Source: CAZPHU01 sp964419255 (GTDB taxonomy: Bacteria; Fibrobacterota; Chitinivibrionia; Chitinivibrionales; CAYFVL01). From it: a stretch of DNA of 64,000 nucleotides. Position 1 is the first letter of the stretch. The number at the start of each line of letters is the position of its first letter. Below are positions 52,681 to 61,308 of the stretch, piece after piece. Both the position numbers and the translations under genes were made by a program. The notes under the pieces were generated by a model. That model made no database searches. It was not told the DNA's origin and was given only the letters and a program-made list of their open reading frames with translations. The stretch spans positions 1 to 64,000 of the forward strand of contig CAYQOU010000013.1 in NCBI GenBank assembly GCA_964419255.1, given 5' to 3'.

Positions 52681-53526
52681 ATGACTACTACAACAGATAC
52701 TATCGTAAACATCGGGAAATCCACCATACAGCATGGAAAGTATAACGACCGGATCTACCTGATGCATTGCGATCCTGACGATATCGATAAAACCATCGAG
52801 AAGCTGGATCAGCTCAGCCGGGAAAACGACTATTCCAAGATCTTTGCCAAAGTCCCCCGCAAGGGGCTTGAGCCTTTCGAGAATGCCGGTTACCAGGTGG
52901 AAGCCCGGATTCCTACCTACTTCGAGGGCAAGTCACCGGTATTTTTCATGGCCAGGTACCGTAAGGAATGGAGAAAAGAACCAAATGAGCTGCAGCACAT
53001 AAACGATGTGCTGGATAATGCCAAAAAGGTGGTGCCTCCCAAAACCATTCCCGAGCCTGCCGCAGAGTATCCGGTCTCGGTGTGCACGCCTGAGGAAGCC
53101 GAGGAGATGGCACAGGTGTACGGAGTCGTTTTCAAAAGCTATCCCTTCCCTATCTACGACCCGGCTTACATCCGCAAGACCATCGAAGAAAACGTGGTGT
53201 ACTTTGCTGTAAGATACGAGGGAAAGATAGTTGCGCTCTCATCGGCGGAAATGGATGAGCACGCCCGTGCTGCCGAGATGACCGATTTTGCCACCCTGCC
53301 CGCGTTTCGCGGCAAGGGGCTGGCAACCATTCTTCTGGGCCTCATGGAGGATGAGATGAAAAGGCGCGATGTGCCCACCGTGTACACCATCGCACGCGCG
53401 ATGTCTTTCGGTATGAACGCGGTGTTTGCTAAACACGGCTATACCTTCGATGGAACCCTGATCAACAACACCAATATCAGCGGTAACATCGAGAGCATGA
53501 ACGTGTGGTGGAAAAAACTTTTGTAA
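52681..53526 (+). CDS. ablB: Beta-lysine N6-acetyltransferase
   Basis: 281 residues, the AblB/YodP family: an N-terminal extension of about 125 residues (IYLMHCDPDDIDKTIEKLDQ; SKIFAKVPRKG) then a GNAT domain (VSVCTPEEAEEMAQVYGVVF; FATLPAFRGKGLATILLGLM; AMSFGMNAVFAKHGYTFDGT; a C-terminal MNVWWKKLL). It acetylates beta-lysine at N6 to give the osmolyte N6-acetyl-beta-lysine. TGAGGA precedes the ATG at 52681. The pairing with ablA, here interrupted by a transporter, makes the assignment firm. Confidence 0.9.
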   Translation: MTTTTDTIVNIGKSTIQHGKYNDRIYLMHCDPDDIDKTIEKLDQLSRENDYSKIFAKVPRKGLEPFENAGYQVEARIPTYFEGKSPVFFMARYRKEWRKEPNELQHINDVLDNAKKVVPPKTIPEPAAEYPVSVCTPEEAEEMAQVYGVVFKSYPFPIYDPAYIRKTIEENVVYFAVRYEGKIVALSSAEMDEHARAAEMTDFATLPAFRGKGLATILLGLMEDEMKRRDVPTVYTIARAMSFGMNAVFAKHGYTFDGTLINNTNISGNIESMNVWWKKLL

Positions 53527-53539
53527 AAAAAACCTATGT

Positions 53540-53585
53540 TTCGGCTGATTTTATACTCGACCATAGAATCAGCCGAATATTTTTC
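53540..53585 (+). terminator. Rho-independent terminator of ablB
   Basis: TTCGGCTGATT 53540-53550 pairs with AATCAGCCGAA 53567-53577, followed by a T-rich tract. The rest of 53587-53877 shows no gene. Confidence 0.85.
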
Positions 53586-53877
53586 CTTTAAACAATGATT
53601 TCGTCTATTTTTATAGGGCACTAAAGAAATGGACGAAGATATGATCTACATTGAACGAAAACTAGATTTTTTTTCTTGAAGTCGCCGGACATGGGTGACT
53701 CCTGCTGACCAAACATCTGTGCATACCGGCAATATATGTTTCACCAGAACGGATTTATTCTAATGAAAAACTATCGGTACGGAAAATGCTGCAAGCAGGC
53801 TGTATGATCCCCTTCTCATTTTTTCTGTATCAACGTATGTCGAAGAGCTGCAAAAAGACAACCGAGGACATATCATC

Positions 53878-55143
53878 ATGAATATCGAGTGGTATCCCGA
53901 GCGTAATGCGCTGCAGGCCGAGTATACGGGCAAAATGTCTCTATACCGCTCGGCGATGGTGGAGCTATGGCGCGATATGCAGACCACGGTTGAGGATATG
54001 GACACTCCGGTGACAATCAAGGGACGGGTTAAATCGTTTCCAAGTTATTTCGAAAAATTGCTCAGCCGACTCGAAAAACGACATGTTAGTGGGGTGATGG
54101 AGCCCATCCATGACATTATTGCGCTGCGTGTGGTCTGCCCGTTTATGGAGGACCTTGCAGGGGTAGAGCAGCGGCTTCGCGCGAAATACACAATCGTTGA
54201 TATGGAACACAAAGGCGAAAATCATACGATTGGTGAATTTGGATATAGTTGCGTTCACCTGGTGTTTGCCATTCCCAAACGAGTACGTCAGAAGGTGCAC
54301 GGGTTGGATCTTGAGACCGCAGAGGTACAGATACGTACGATTTTACAGGACGCGTGGGCGGAGGTTGAACACGAGCTGATCTATAAAAGTCAGATCGCCC
54401 CGCTTGATTCCCCCTTGCGACGCAAACTGGCCGCACTCAACGCTACACTTTCACTCTCCGACATCACCTTCCAGGAGATTCGCGACTATCAACGCAAACT
54501 CAACAAAGAGCTCGAAAAACGGCGCCTTTCCTTTGACGTGGAGAATACCGAAAAGCTTTCTGAGAGCTTCATCGATGGTGATGAGGAGCGTGCAGAGGAC
54601 GATGTATCTTTAAATTCAGAACATGAGGACACGACGACCTCGGCGCAAACGGTTCCCCGAAGCATGGATGAGCTGCTTGTGGATGCCCTGCACGCGCATA
54701 ACCGCAGACACTTTCCTACTGCCATCAAGCTGTATTCCAGAATTCTTCAGACATCCACGGAGCCAAGACTCAAGGCAATCGTGCTTATCCATCGCGGAAT
54801 CGCCCATTTCTGTCAGGCCCACTACGAGCAGGCGTTCGAAGATTTTGCGACCGCGGCCCACTGCGAGCCGGAAAATGGAAAGGCATTCTATCACCTCGGT
54901 ACTGTAAATCGGGTTTTGGGAGATCATGCAGCCGCGGTGCGCCATCTGAGAAAAAGTGTGGAGCTTAACCCCTATCGACTGGAGGCCCTGGTTGGATTAG
55001 CAAGCGCCTTTTTCGAATTGGGTGACTATCCGGCCGTGCTTGAGTATTGTGAGAGGGCTTTGCGCATAAAACCTGACATCCCCTCGGCACGCAAGCTGCG
55101 CTCGGCGGCATTGATGAAGATAGGCGACGGTGGTGTGCGGTAA
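53878..55143 (+). CDS. Small alarmone synthetase (RelA/SpoT domain) fused to TPR repeats
   Basis: 421 residues. Residues about 1-210 are a (p)ppGpp synthetase domain without hydrolase: RVKSFPSYFEKLL, DIIALRVVCPF (catalytic Asp), FGYSCVHLVF and AEVQIRTILQDAWAEVEHEL (catalytic Glu). A charged linker follows, and from about 262 to the end four TPR-like repeats (HNRRHFPTAIKLYSRIL; HFCQAHYEQAFEDFATAAHC; KAFYHLGTVNRVLGDHAAAV; AFFELGDYPAVLEYCERALR). No TGS, ACT or HD domain. The synthetase site looks intact. GAGGA precedes the ATG. No antitoxin-like gene is adjacent, so a toxSAS role is not supported. Confidence 0.83.
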   Translation: MNIEWYPERNALQAEYTGKMSLYRSAMVELWRDMQTTVEDMDTPVTIKGRVKSFPSYFEKLLSRLEKRHVSGVMEPIHDIIALRVVCPFMEDLAGVEQRLRAKYTIVDMEHKGENHTIGEFGYSCVHLVFAIPKRVRQKVHGLDLETAEVQIRTILQDAWAEVEHELIYKSQIAPLDSPLRRKLAALNATLSLSDITFQEIRDYQRKLNKELEKRRLSFDVENTEKLSESFIDGDEERAEDDVSLNSEHEDTTTSAQTVPRSMDELLVDALHAHNRRHFPTAIKLYSRILQTSTEPRLKAIVLIHRGIAHFCQAHYEQAFEDFATAAHCEPENGKAFYHLGTVNRVLGDHAAAVRHLRKSVELNPYRLEALVGLASAFFELGDYPAVLEYCERALRIKPDIPSARKLRSAALMKIGDGGVR

Positions 55144-55333
55144 ATTGCAGACAGCCCACAAGTGTCGATGGCAGAAAGAAGCAGATGAAAAGACGATCAA
55201 AACCTCTTGAATACGAGCGGGAATCTTCTTTTTTTTTTGGGCTTTGTGTTTGATCTCTCTGCCGGTGGTCCCTATCATGCCGCAGTCTTCGGGTATCGAC
55301 AACGACCGCACAGACCTCCCCCACAGGTGTTAA

Positions 55334-55744
55334 TCAGAGATGATAATGTCCTGCGGATTCGGGCTGATAGATAATCTCCTCCACGATCAGATGTGCGGTT
55401 CCCCCCGGCACCTTCCACTCTATCGTATCCCCCTTTCGAAAGCCGATGAGGGCGGTTCCAATCGGCGCCAGTATGGATATTCTGTTTTTTGAAATATCTG
55501 CATTGCTGGGAAAAACAAGAGTATAATCCAAGATTTCGTCATCATCCAGGTCCCGCAGCCGCACGGTTGAATTCATCGTAATTACATCGGAGGGCATATC
55601 CTTTGGGGCAACGACCTCGGCACGATTAAGTTCGTTTCTCAATTCGAGCAGCTGCTGTTTGTTTTTCCCGGTGCTGAGATAGTCATCAATCAGGCTGTTG
55701 AGCCGTTTGAGATCGAATTCGCTGATATAGATGGTTCGTGCCAT
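55334..55744 (-). CDS. Rnk-like GreA/GreB C-terminal domain protein
   Basis: 136 residues. N-terminal short coiled-coil (FDLKRLNSLIDDYLS to ELRNELNRAEVV) and a GreA/GreB C-terminal domain (VITMNSTVRLRDLDDDEILD; ISILAPIGTALIGFRKGDTI). This is the Rnk layout: RNA-polymerase binding without the long Gre finger. The ATG at 55744 has AGAGAGG before it and matches the family start, unlike the longer frame from 55822. Convergent with the alarmone synthetase gene. Confidence 0.85.
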   Translation of the reverse strand: MARTIYISEFDLKRLNSLIDDYLSTGKNKQQLLELRNELNRAEVVAPKDMPSDVITMNSTVRLRDLDDDEILDYTLVFPSNADISKNRISILAPIGTALIGFRKGDTIEWKVPGGTAHLIVEEIIYQPESAGHYHL

Positions 55745-55894
55745 TACAGTACCTCTCTTTGATTTATTGGAAACGTAGAAGCAAACATTCTGCCGAAGCA
55801 TACGATTGTTCGGGTGTATCAAGGGGGGGCCAAAATGAATTCACTACCTGAAAAGAGCACCACTCATAAGAAAAGGATCGGGTTCTAATCCTGT

Positions 55895-56275
55895 TTATCC
55901 TGGGTGGGGTTTTCCAACCTCCCTCACGAAATTCGAGATGCTGGTTCTCTCTAAACCCCGCCTTAGCGTAAAGCTCCTCTGATAGGATTCTGCATCATGT
56001 GCATTGTTCAGCATCAGTCTCCGGACACCGGTCTTTTGAGCAAAGTTTTTGGCCTCCGCGAGTAAAGATTTACCGACATGCTTTCCCCCGGTGATGCTCA
56101 TCGACTTTCAGGTCCGAGATGTATATCTCCTTGCCCGCGATCATTGATAAACGACTTTTCTGTTACAATAAAAATAACTCTGGGAAGTTTAATGGAGCCT
56201 AAATTCAGCAATTCTCCTACGGCGATTCTTACAATCCCACCTGCATTCGGGCACCAGCAATATTGAAAAAATTGG
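55895..56275 (-). pseudogene. Frameshifted GNAT acetyltransferase remnant
   Basis: On the minus strand three frames hold consecutive pieces of one GNAT protein. From right to left: about 56265-56130 reads GGIVRIAVGELLNLGSIKLP then RVIFIVTEKSFINDR; about 56140-56085 reads IAGKEIYISDLKVDEHHRGK; 56101-55895 reads KHVGKSLLAEAKNFAQKTGV, then LNNAHDAESYQRSFTLRRGL, ending at a stop. The break inside the acetyl-CoA loop (HHRGK/KHVGK) lies at a C5/G5 run at 56085-56089. No start codon or upstream N-terminus is intact. A decayed gene, unless sequencing errors explain three shifts. Confidence 0.65.
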
Positions 56276-56294
56276 CCTCCCCCCTTCTCCCCAC

Positions 56295-56314
56295 ACTGAC
56301 CTGCGCAGGTCAGT
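56295..56314. repeat. Perfect 20-bp palindrome
   Basis: ACTGACCTGCGCAGGTCAGT is its own reverse complement. The gap 56276-56629 before the lyase gene otherwise holds repeat copies only. It could be an operator or a hairpin; no adjacent regulator gene suggests one. Confidence 0.5.
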
Positions 56315-56454
56315 CTTTGTTACAATGCATCTACTGACAAATGACTCTCGCCCCGCTCAGAACTGCCGTAAAAGATCTCTCCCTGGATTATATTTGAAGC
56401 GACGCCGGTTTGCCTGGCCATTATTATTTTTAAAGATGTACATTTGACCCTGTT

Positions 56455-56595
56455 TAGGCGATTCTCTGGCGGCGATTCGCACAATCCTTTAAGAAACAAG
56501 GGATTCAGCAATTCTGGAAAACATTTCAGGGGCTATTTCGCGCAATACCCAATCGTATGCCCTCATTGGATTGCACGACTCAACCGCTCAGAACC
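56455..56595 (-). repeat. Intergenic repeat family, copy 3 (full length, inverted)
   Basis: On the minus strand blocks A (GAGCGGTTGAGTCGTGCAAT), B (CCAGAATTGCTGAATCCC) and C (TGTGCGAATCGCCGC then AGAGAATCGC) follow in the same order and spacing as copies 1 and 2. A further degenerate block A lies at 56343-56362. The copy ends 35 bp before the lyase start. Confidence 0.7.
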
Positions 56596-56629
56596 GCTCA
56601 TTCAGGCGAAAGAAAAACAGGAGTTTACA

Positions 56630-57526
56630 ATGAATCTGATGCATAGACAGCCGCTTTTACTGCCGTTGATTATATTTCTTGCTTCATATACCAATTTTGC
56701 TCAACAGGGTGAGCCGGGAAGTCTGGAAACCATGATAAAAAATCGCAATGACATCGTATTTTATGGAGGATTTGAGGAGATATCCGTAAACTCCACCGAT
56801 TGGAAAAACGCCTGGGGTATTCCTTTTGTCAATAGAGGTGATCAGGTGGAGATCTTGTCGGGGCCAGAGGCATTTATTGGCAATAAAACCTTACGGATCG
56901 ACTATCCCAGAGGCGGCGTCGGCCCTTCTGCTACCGGCATGCAGTTTCCTGTCGATTTCAAGAACATGGATGCTATGCCGCAGAAAACCTACGATTCACT
57001 CTACCTTCGATACTATGTCAAATTTGAGGATGGTTTCGATTTCAGACTGGGTGGTAAGCTGCCCGGCCTGATGGGCGGAAATCAGTCCTGGAAACGTTCC
57101 GGGGGTGATCAACCCGACGGCACCAACGGCTGGACTCTTCGCTTTATGTGGCGTGAGGGTGGCGAAGCGGTCGTATATGCGTATCTTCCGACCGGCACAA
57201 AGTATAACACCTCCCGGTGGGGTACCGACATCAAGCTCAACAGACAATTTAACCCGGGGAGCTGGCATTGCATCGAGCAATTCTGCAAGGTAAATACGAT
57301 CGGCCAGGAGGACGGTAAACTGTATGTGTGGCTGGACGGCGAGCGGGTTTTGACATTACAGGATGTTACCTACCGCACCATAGACAACGATGCCGGCAGA
57401 ATAGGTGGATTCTTTTTCTCGACATTCCACGGCGGAAACACTCCCGAATGGGGCCCGCGGGTAACCAGCTATGCTCAGTTTGACGGAATAGTTGCCGCTA
57501 CCTCGCGAGTCGGAACTCATGAGTAG
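56630..57526 (+). CDS. Secreted polysaccharide lyase, PL14-like
   Basis: 298 residues with a signal peptide (LLLPLIIFLASYTNFAQ). The body matches the PL14-type beta-jelly-roll: FRLGGKLPGLMGGN, SLYLRYYVKFEDGFD, GWTLRFMWREGGEAVVYAYL and WHCIEQFCKVNTIGQEDGKL followed by YVWLDGERVL. Characterised relatives cleave alginate or glucuronan-type uronates by beta-elimination. ACAGGAG precedes the ATG at 56630; the longer frame from 56444 would read through the repeat copy. Monocistronic. Confidence 0.8.
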   Translation: MNLMHRQPLLLPLIIFLASYTNFAQQGEPGSLETMIKNRNDIVFYGGFEEISVNSTDWKNAWGIPFVNRGDQVEILSGPEAFIGNKTLRIDYPRGGVGPSATGMQFPVDFKNMDAMPQKTYDSLYLRYYVKFEDGFDFRLGGKLPGLMGGNQSWKRSGGDQPDGTNGWTLRFMWREGGEAVVYAYLPTGTKYNTSRWGTDIKLNRQFNPGSWHCIEQFCKVNTIGQEDGKLYVWLDGERVLTLQDVTYRTIDNDAGRIGGFFFSTFHGGNTPEWGPRVTSYAQFDGIVAATSRVGTHE

Positions 57527-57631
57527 AGAGTAGAGAGATAAAAGACGTGATTTATTGATTCCGTATATTTGTGTGAACACTATGTGATCCCGCCACATAA
57601 TTAACCCTCTCCCCTTCTCAGGAGTATCAAA

Positions 57632-58669
57632 ATGCCTTTCGACCTTCTTACGACTGTTGAATATGGTGGCTGCTCGGCCAAACTGAACGCACAACAGCTT
57701 GCCGATGCACTGGAGGGGCTGCCTCAAATCCACGATCCCAATCTTCTGGTGGATATACAGACTCACGATGATGCCGGAGTATATCGGCTCAGTGACGATA
57801 CTGCAATCATCCAGACAACCGATTTTTTCCCGCCGATATGCTCCGATCCATACGAATTTGGGCAGATTGCGGCTGCTAACTCTCTGAGTGATATCTATGC
57901 AATGGGAGGAAAGGTGCTGACCGCTCTGAATATTGTCATGTTTCCTCAAAACAGGATCCCTCTTGATGTACTCAGAGAGATACTTCTGGGGGGAACCGAG
58001 AAGGTCCGTGAGGCGGAGGCGGTGATCGTGGGCGGGCATACGATAGATGATTACCCGCCCAAATACGGTATGGCGGTGACCGGCACGGTGCATCCCGACA
58101 GAATAATTTCCAATGCACAGGCCTGTCCCGGTGATCTCTGCATTCTGACCAAACCGATAGGGACCGGTATACTGGTGGCGGGACAGCGAATCGGGGAATC
58201 TTCACCACAGCACTATCGTCAAGCTCTGGAAACTATGAAACTACTCAATAAAGATGGCGCTGAGTTAATGCAGCGCAGCGCAATCCGGTGTGCAACCGAT
58301 GTCACCGGATTTGGCCTGATGGGACATGCCTTGAAAATGGCGCAGGCAAGCAGGGTAACCATTACACTCCACAGCAACCAGATTCCCCTTCTCGCAGGTG
58401 CATACGAATTGGCGGAACTGGGGTGCATACCCGGTGCGGCCTTCCGAAATCAGGAGTTTGTCGAGAAAGATACCTCTTTTGACGATAACGTGGATTACAA
58501 TCTGAAGATGCTTATGATGGACGCTCAGACCTCGGGCGGGCTGCTGATGACAGCAGCACCAAAGGACGCCTCCGATATTCTTTTGCGACTCCGGGAGTCG
58601 GTTTACCCGCACAGCAGTATCATCGGAGAAGTACTACCCTTTTCCGGCAAACACGTGTTTGTAAAGTAA
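57632..58669 (+). CDS. selD: Selenide, water dikinase (selenophosphate synthetase)
   Basis: 345 residues. Makes selenophosphate from selenide and ATP, the donor for selenocysteine and selenouridine. EYGGCSAKL carries the catalytic Cys and Lys (a Cys-type, not Sec-type, enzyme); THDDAGVYRL and QTTDFFPPI bind metal and ATP; AANSLSDIYAMGG and GGHTIDD are standard. CAGGAG precedes the ATG. selA, selB and the Sec tRNA are not in the window. Confidence 0.93.
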   Translation: MPFDLLTTVEYGGCSAKLNAQQLADALEGLPQIHDPNLLVDIQTHDDAGVYRLSDDTAIIQTTDFFPPICSDPYEFGQIAAANSLSDIYAMGGKVLTALNIVMFPQNRIPLDVLREILLGGTEKVREAEAVIVGGHTIDDYPPKYGMAVTGTVHPDRIISNAQACPGDLCILTKPIGTGILVAGQRIGESSPQHYRQALETMKLLNKDGAELMQRSAIRCATDVTGFGLMGHALKMAQASRVTITLHSNQIPLLAGAYELAELGCIPGAAFRNQEFVEKDTSFDDNVDYNLKMLMMDAQTSGGLLMTAAPKDASDILLRLRESVYPHSSIIGEVLPFSGKHVFVK

Positions 58670-58675
58670 CCAGCA

Positions 58676-59377
58676 CTAAAGCGCCTGTTGTTCCGAATCG
58701 ACAAACCTAATCATTTTATCTATTGACAATACAGAAAATAGTTCACGTATAATATCGTTTGCCCCGTAAACGACTCCCTGTCCATTTACCGAGCGTATTT
58801 TCTCGATTAATTGCAGAAAAACCTCTGCTCCATACGTATCCAGCACCTCCAGGTTTTCCAGATTAAACACATATTTGCTTACAGATGGATCAGGAACAAA
58901 CGTACTTATTGCGGTAAGATCATGGAGACCGTCCATATGCCCCGAGAATGTCAGACGGAAGTTACTCTGCTCTTTTTGCGAGATAAAGACGAAATCGAAT
59001 TTCTCCTCGGCCAGCTTATCACGCCATATCTCCTCATGGGAAAGCTCAAATTCCACGTCGGTTGCATAGATAGGAAACACCTTCTCAAGATGCATATTCT
59101 CAAATATGCCTCTCAGCTTCTGCGAAACATTGACCAGACACAACAGCCCGTCCTTTTCCGCAATCACACGACGCAGGCGAATTAACAGGCCAATGCCCGA
59201 GCTGTAAATATGTTCGGTGTCGGTCATATCGAGTACGACCCGGTCATTTCCATCCTCAATTCTGGCGCTCACACTCTCCTCGATATGCCGATAATTATCC
59301 ATTGTCATTGCGGCAGGCATCATTACCCACAAAAGCCCGCGCTGCTGCCTCATTTCAATGAGTTTGTCAGACGCCAT
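58676..59377 (-). CDS. Tandem STAS-domain protein (anti-sigma antagonist type)
   Basis: 233 residues with two STAS domains: about 1-100 (VVLDMTDTEHIYSSGIGLLI, candidate phospho-Ser) and about 130-230 (VFNLENLEVLDTYGAEVFLQ, with Thr-Tyr-Gly at the corresponding place). Such domains switch anti-sigma or signalling partners when phosphorylated. No kinase or phosphatase gene is beside it. AGAGGA precedes the ATG, which overlaps the end of the FapA-like gene by 11 bp. Confidence 0.8.
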   Translation of the reverse strand: MASDKLIEMRQQRGLLWVMMPAAMTMDNYRHIEESVSARIEDGNDRVVLDMTDTEHIYSSGIGLLIRLRRVIAEKDGLLCLVNVSQKLRGIFENMHLEKVFPIYATDVEFELSHEEIWRDKLAEEKFDFVFISQKEQSNFRLTFSGHMDGLHDLTAISTFVPDPSVSKYVFNLENLEVLDTYGAEVFLQLIEKIRSVNGQGVVYGANDIIRELFSVLSIDKMIRFVDSEQQAL

Positions 59378-60986
59378 CGTTTTCCTCTGTTTGTAGCGCA
59401 CCATCGTGCAGTTTGAAGACTTTGTTTGTGACCGGTTGTTTGATACTTCTGTGTCCCTTTTCGTAAAGGTTTATCTCAGCTCCCGGATATGCCGTACCAT
59501 ATACCTTCACATATCCATCATAGGTAGACGGCTTCTCCAGAAGGGATTTGATTTCATCTGTTTTCTTATCGATGTATTTGATCTTTCTTGAAAAATCATT
59601 ATACTTCTCGATGACCTTTTTCATTTCATCGCGATGTTTGCCGGTCACCGCACTGCCGGCCTTCCGTAGTATGGCCGTCTTTGCCTTCAGATCCCGGGAT
59701 ACCGGTGTCATTTGCTCCTGTAGCTTTTCTTTCAGACTCTGCAGTTCGGCTATTTTCTTTTCCGCCGCTATCTTTATCTTGTTGACAATGCAAACTTTTG
59801 TGGGTATACAGGTTGCATTGCTGATGGTGCCGGCTTTTATCGTTTTGAACGCTTTCAATGAACCGCCCACCACACTGCCGTTGTGGGTAGTTGTTTCGAA
59901 AGATTCACACATGCAGTCGCAGTGAAGAATGTATTTCTGAACAGTCAGAATGCCATCGGTTTTCAGATTAGCCTCCTGCGCAAATTCAATGCATACTCCG
60001 TTTTTCCCATAAACGTATGTGTCTTCTTTTCCGATGACTCCACTTTCGATGGTTACAACTCCATTACGTGAGATGATCCGTGCGCTTTCGACTTCTCCTG
60101 CAATATGTATGTCTCCCTCCGTTTCGATGGAAAATCCCGGCATCACGCTGCCCTCAACCAAAACATTGCCTGTATACTTGATATTGCCCACACTGTAGTC
60201 GACATCACCGTTTACTTTCAACAGCTCTTCGACATGAACAACACCGCCTTCCCGGTACACTATCCCGGTTTTACAGGCAATAAGTGAGGTGCCATCTTCA
60301 CTGATCATGGTATTTTTCCCCTGTGGCAGGGCGACATCGTTTCCTCCAGGAGCATCAATCTGCTCACCCATAACTGTCATACCGGCTTTGCCCGCACCGG
60401 GCGGGATTCTTCTTGCAATAATATCCCCGTCCTTAACCGCGGCAAAAGTCTGAATCTCTCGGTAGTTAACCTTACCTCCATGAGATCTTTGCGGCCGCAC
60501 ATCCGGATCAATCTCAACCTCATATTCGATTTTACCATTCACACCCGGCTGTGGGTTTCGCCCCTCAGCGATCTCGATATCTTTCCCATACACAGGATTT
60601 TTAATGAATTCATCCAGAACATCATTTTTGACGCCAAATCTTATCCCCCGCCGGCGCAGGCAGCAGAGAATACCCGAGATGGTCAGGTCTACCGATTTTT
60701 TGTCGATTTCAGCATCAACCCGCATCGATGCAGAAAGGGGGTTAATAGTAACCTCAATATAATTTTCAATCTGTGGATTGTAATACTCAAAAGGAGGAGA
60801 AACTCTCTCGAAACCGCCTCTCGCCCGCTCAACCACTTCCTTTATGTGCGAAAGATCGTAATTGATAACATTTGCTGCCTTAAGCGCCTTGTCTATCTGA
60901 ACGATATCGATCTTTTTTCGCTGATCGCGTGTCACTTTAACGTAAACGCCGTCTTCTCTTTCTTCTACAGGTATTATGTTTGCCAT
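59367..60986 (-). CDS. FapA-like (DUF342) protein
   Basis: About 539 residues. DUF342/FapA: an N-terminal domain, a central region of beta-solenoid-like repeats (VNGDVDYSVGNIKYTGNVLV; EGDIHIAGEVESARIISRNG; VVGGSLKAFKTIKAGTISNA), and a coiled coil at about 410-500. FapA-type proteins are linked to flagellar assembly or polar organisation, but many are uncharacterised. The ATG at 60986 has GGTGAG seven bases before; a GTG a few codons upstream is possible. Coupled to the tandem STAS gene, suggesting a shared regulatory role. Confidence 0.8.
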   Translation of the reverse strand: MANIIPVEEREDGVYVKVTRDQRKKIDIVQIDKALKAANVINYDLSHIKEVVERARGGFERVSPPFEYYNPQIENYIEVTINPLSASMRVDAEIDKKSVDLTISGILCCLRRRGIRFGVKNDVLDEFIKNPVYGKDIEIAEGRNPQPGVNGKIEYEVEIDPDVRPQRSHGGKVNYREIQTFAAVKDGDIIARRIPPGAGKAGMTVMGEQIDAPGGNDVALPQGKNTMISEDGTSLIACKTGIVYREGGVVHVEELLKVNGDVDYSVGNIKYTGNVLVEGSVMPGFSIETEGDIHIAGEVESARIISRNGVVTIESGVIGKEDTYVYGKNGVCIEFAQEANLKTDGILTVQKYILHCDCMCESFETTTHNGSVVGGSLKAFKTIKAGTISNATCIPTKVCIVNKIKIAAEKKIAELQSLKEKLQEQMTPVSRDLKAKTAILRKAGSAVTGKHRDEMKKVIEKYNDFSRKIKYIDKKTDEIKSLLEKPSTYDGYVKVYGTAYPGAEINLYEKGHRSIKQPVTNKVFKLHDGALQTEENDGV

Positions 60987-61150
60987 TGGATTGCTCACCA
61001 AAAACCTCTTTCTCTGAAGCTCTACGCCTTTTCGCAAGGCGAAAACACCTTTGTGGTGAACTATAGTAGACGCTTACTACAGTGTACCATAGCAGAGTCA
61101 AGGATGCAACAGGCTGATAAGGCGCTCATAATCCTAAGTAGCAGTTATTT

Positions 61151-61211
61151 CGCGGTGATTATCATAATCCTTTGATAACCAAGGGATTATACGACTCTTC
61201 CACTCAAAACC
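61151..61211 (-). repeat. Intergenic repeat family, short form (copy 4)
   Basis: On the minus strand block A (GAGTGGAAGAGTCGTATAAT) runs directly into the block C half (CAAAGGATTATGATAATCAC then CGCG); block B is absent. AATCCTTTG at 61167 and CAAGGGATT at 61180 form a stem. It lies upstream of the FapA-like gene. Confidence 0.6.
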
Positions 61212-61308
61212 TCTTACCGGTAAAAAATATTCTCTTACCATTTTGGATCGTGTGCAGATAAACCACAAGCAGAAAGTCATCTGGGCGGGCTTAAGTGTGA
61301 AGAGCACA

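Noticed and set aside
56195..56245. Apparent further copy of the repeat (CGGCGATTCTTACAATCCC)
   Set aside because: The sequence is explained as part of the GNAT pseudogene when read on the minus strand.
60480..61175. 231-codon rightward frame opposite the FapA-like gene
   Set aside because: Shadow; the leftward frame has solenoid repeats and a coiled coil typical of its family.
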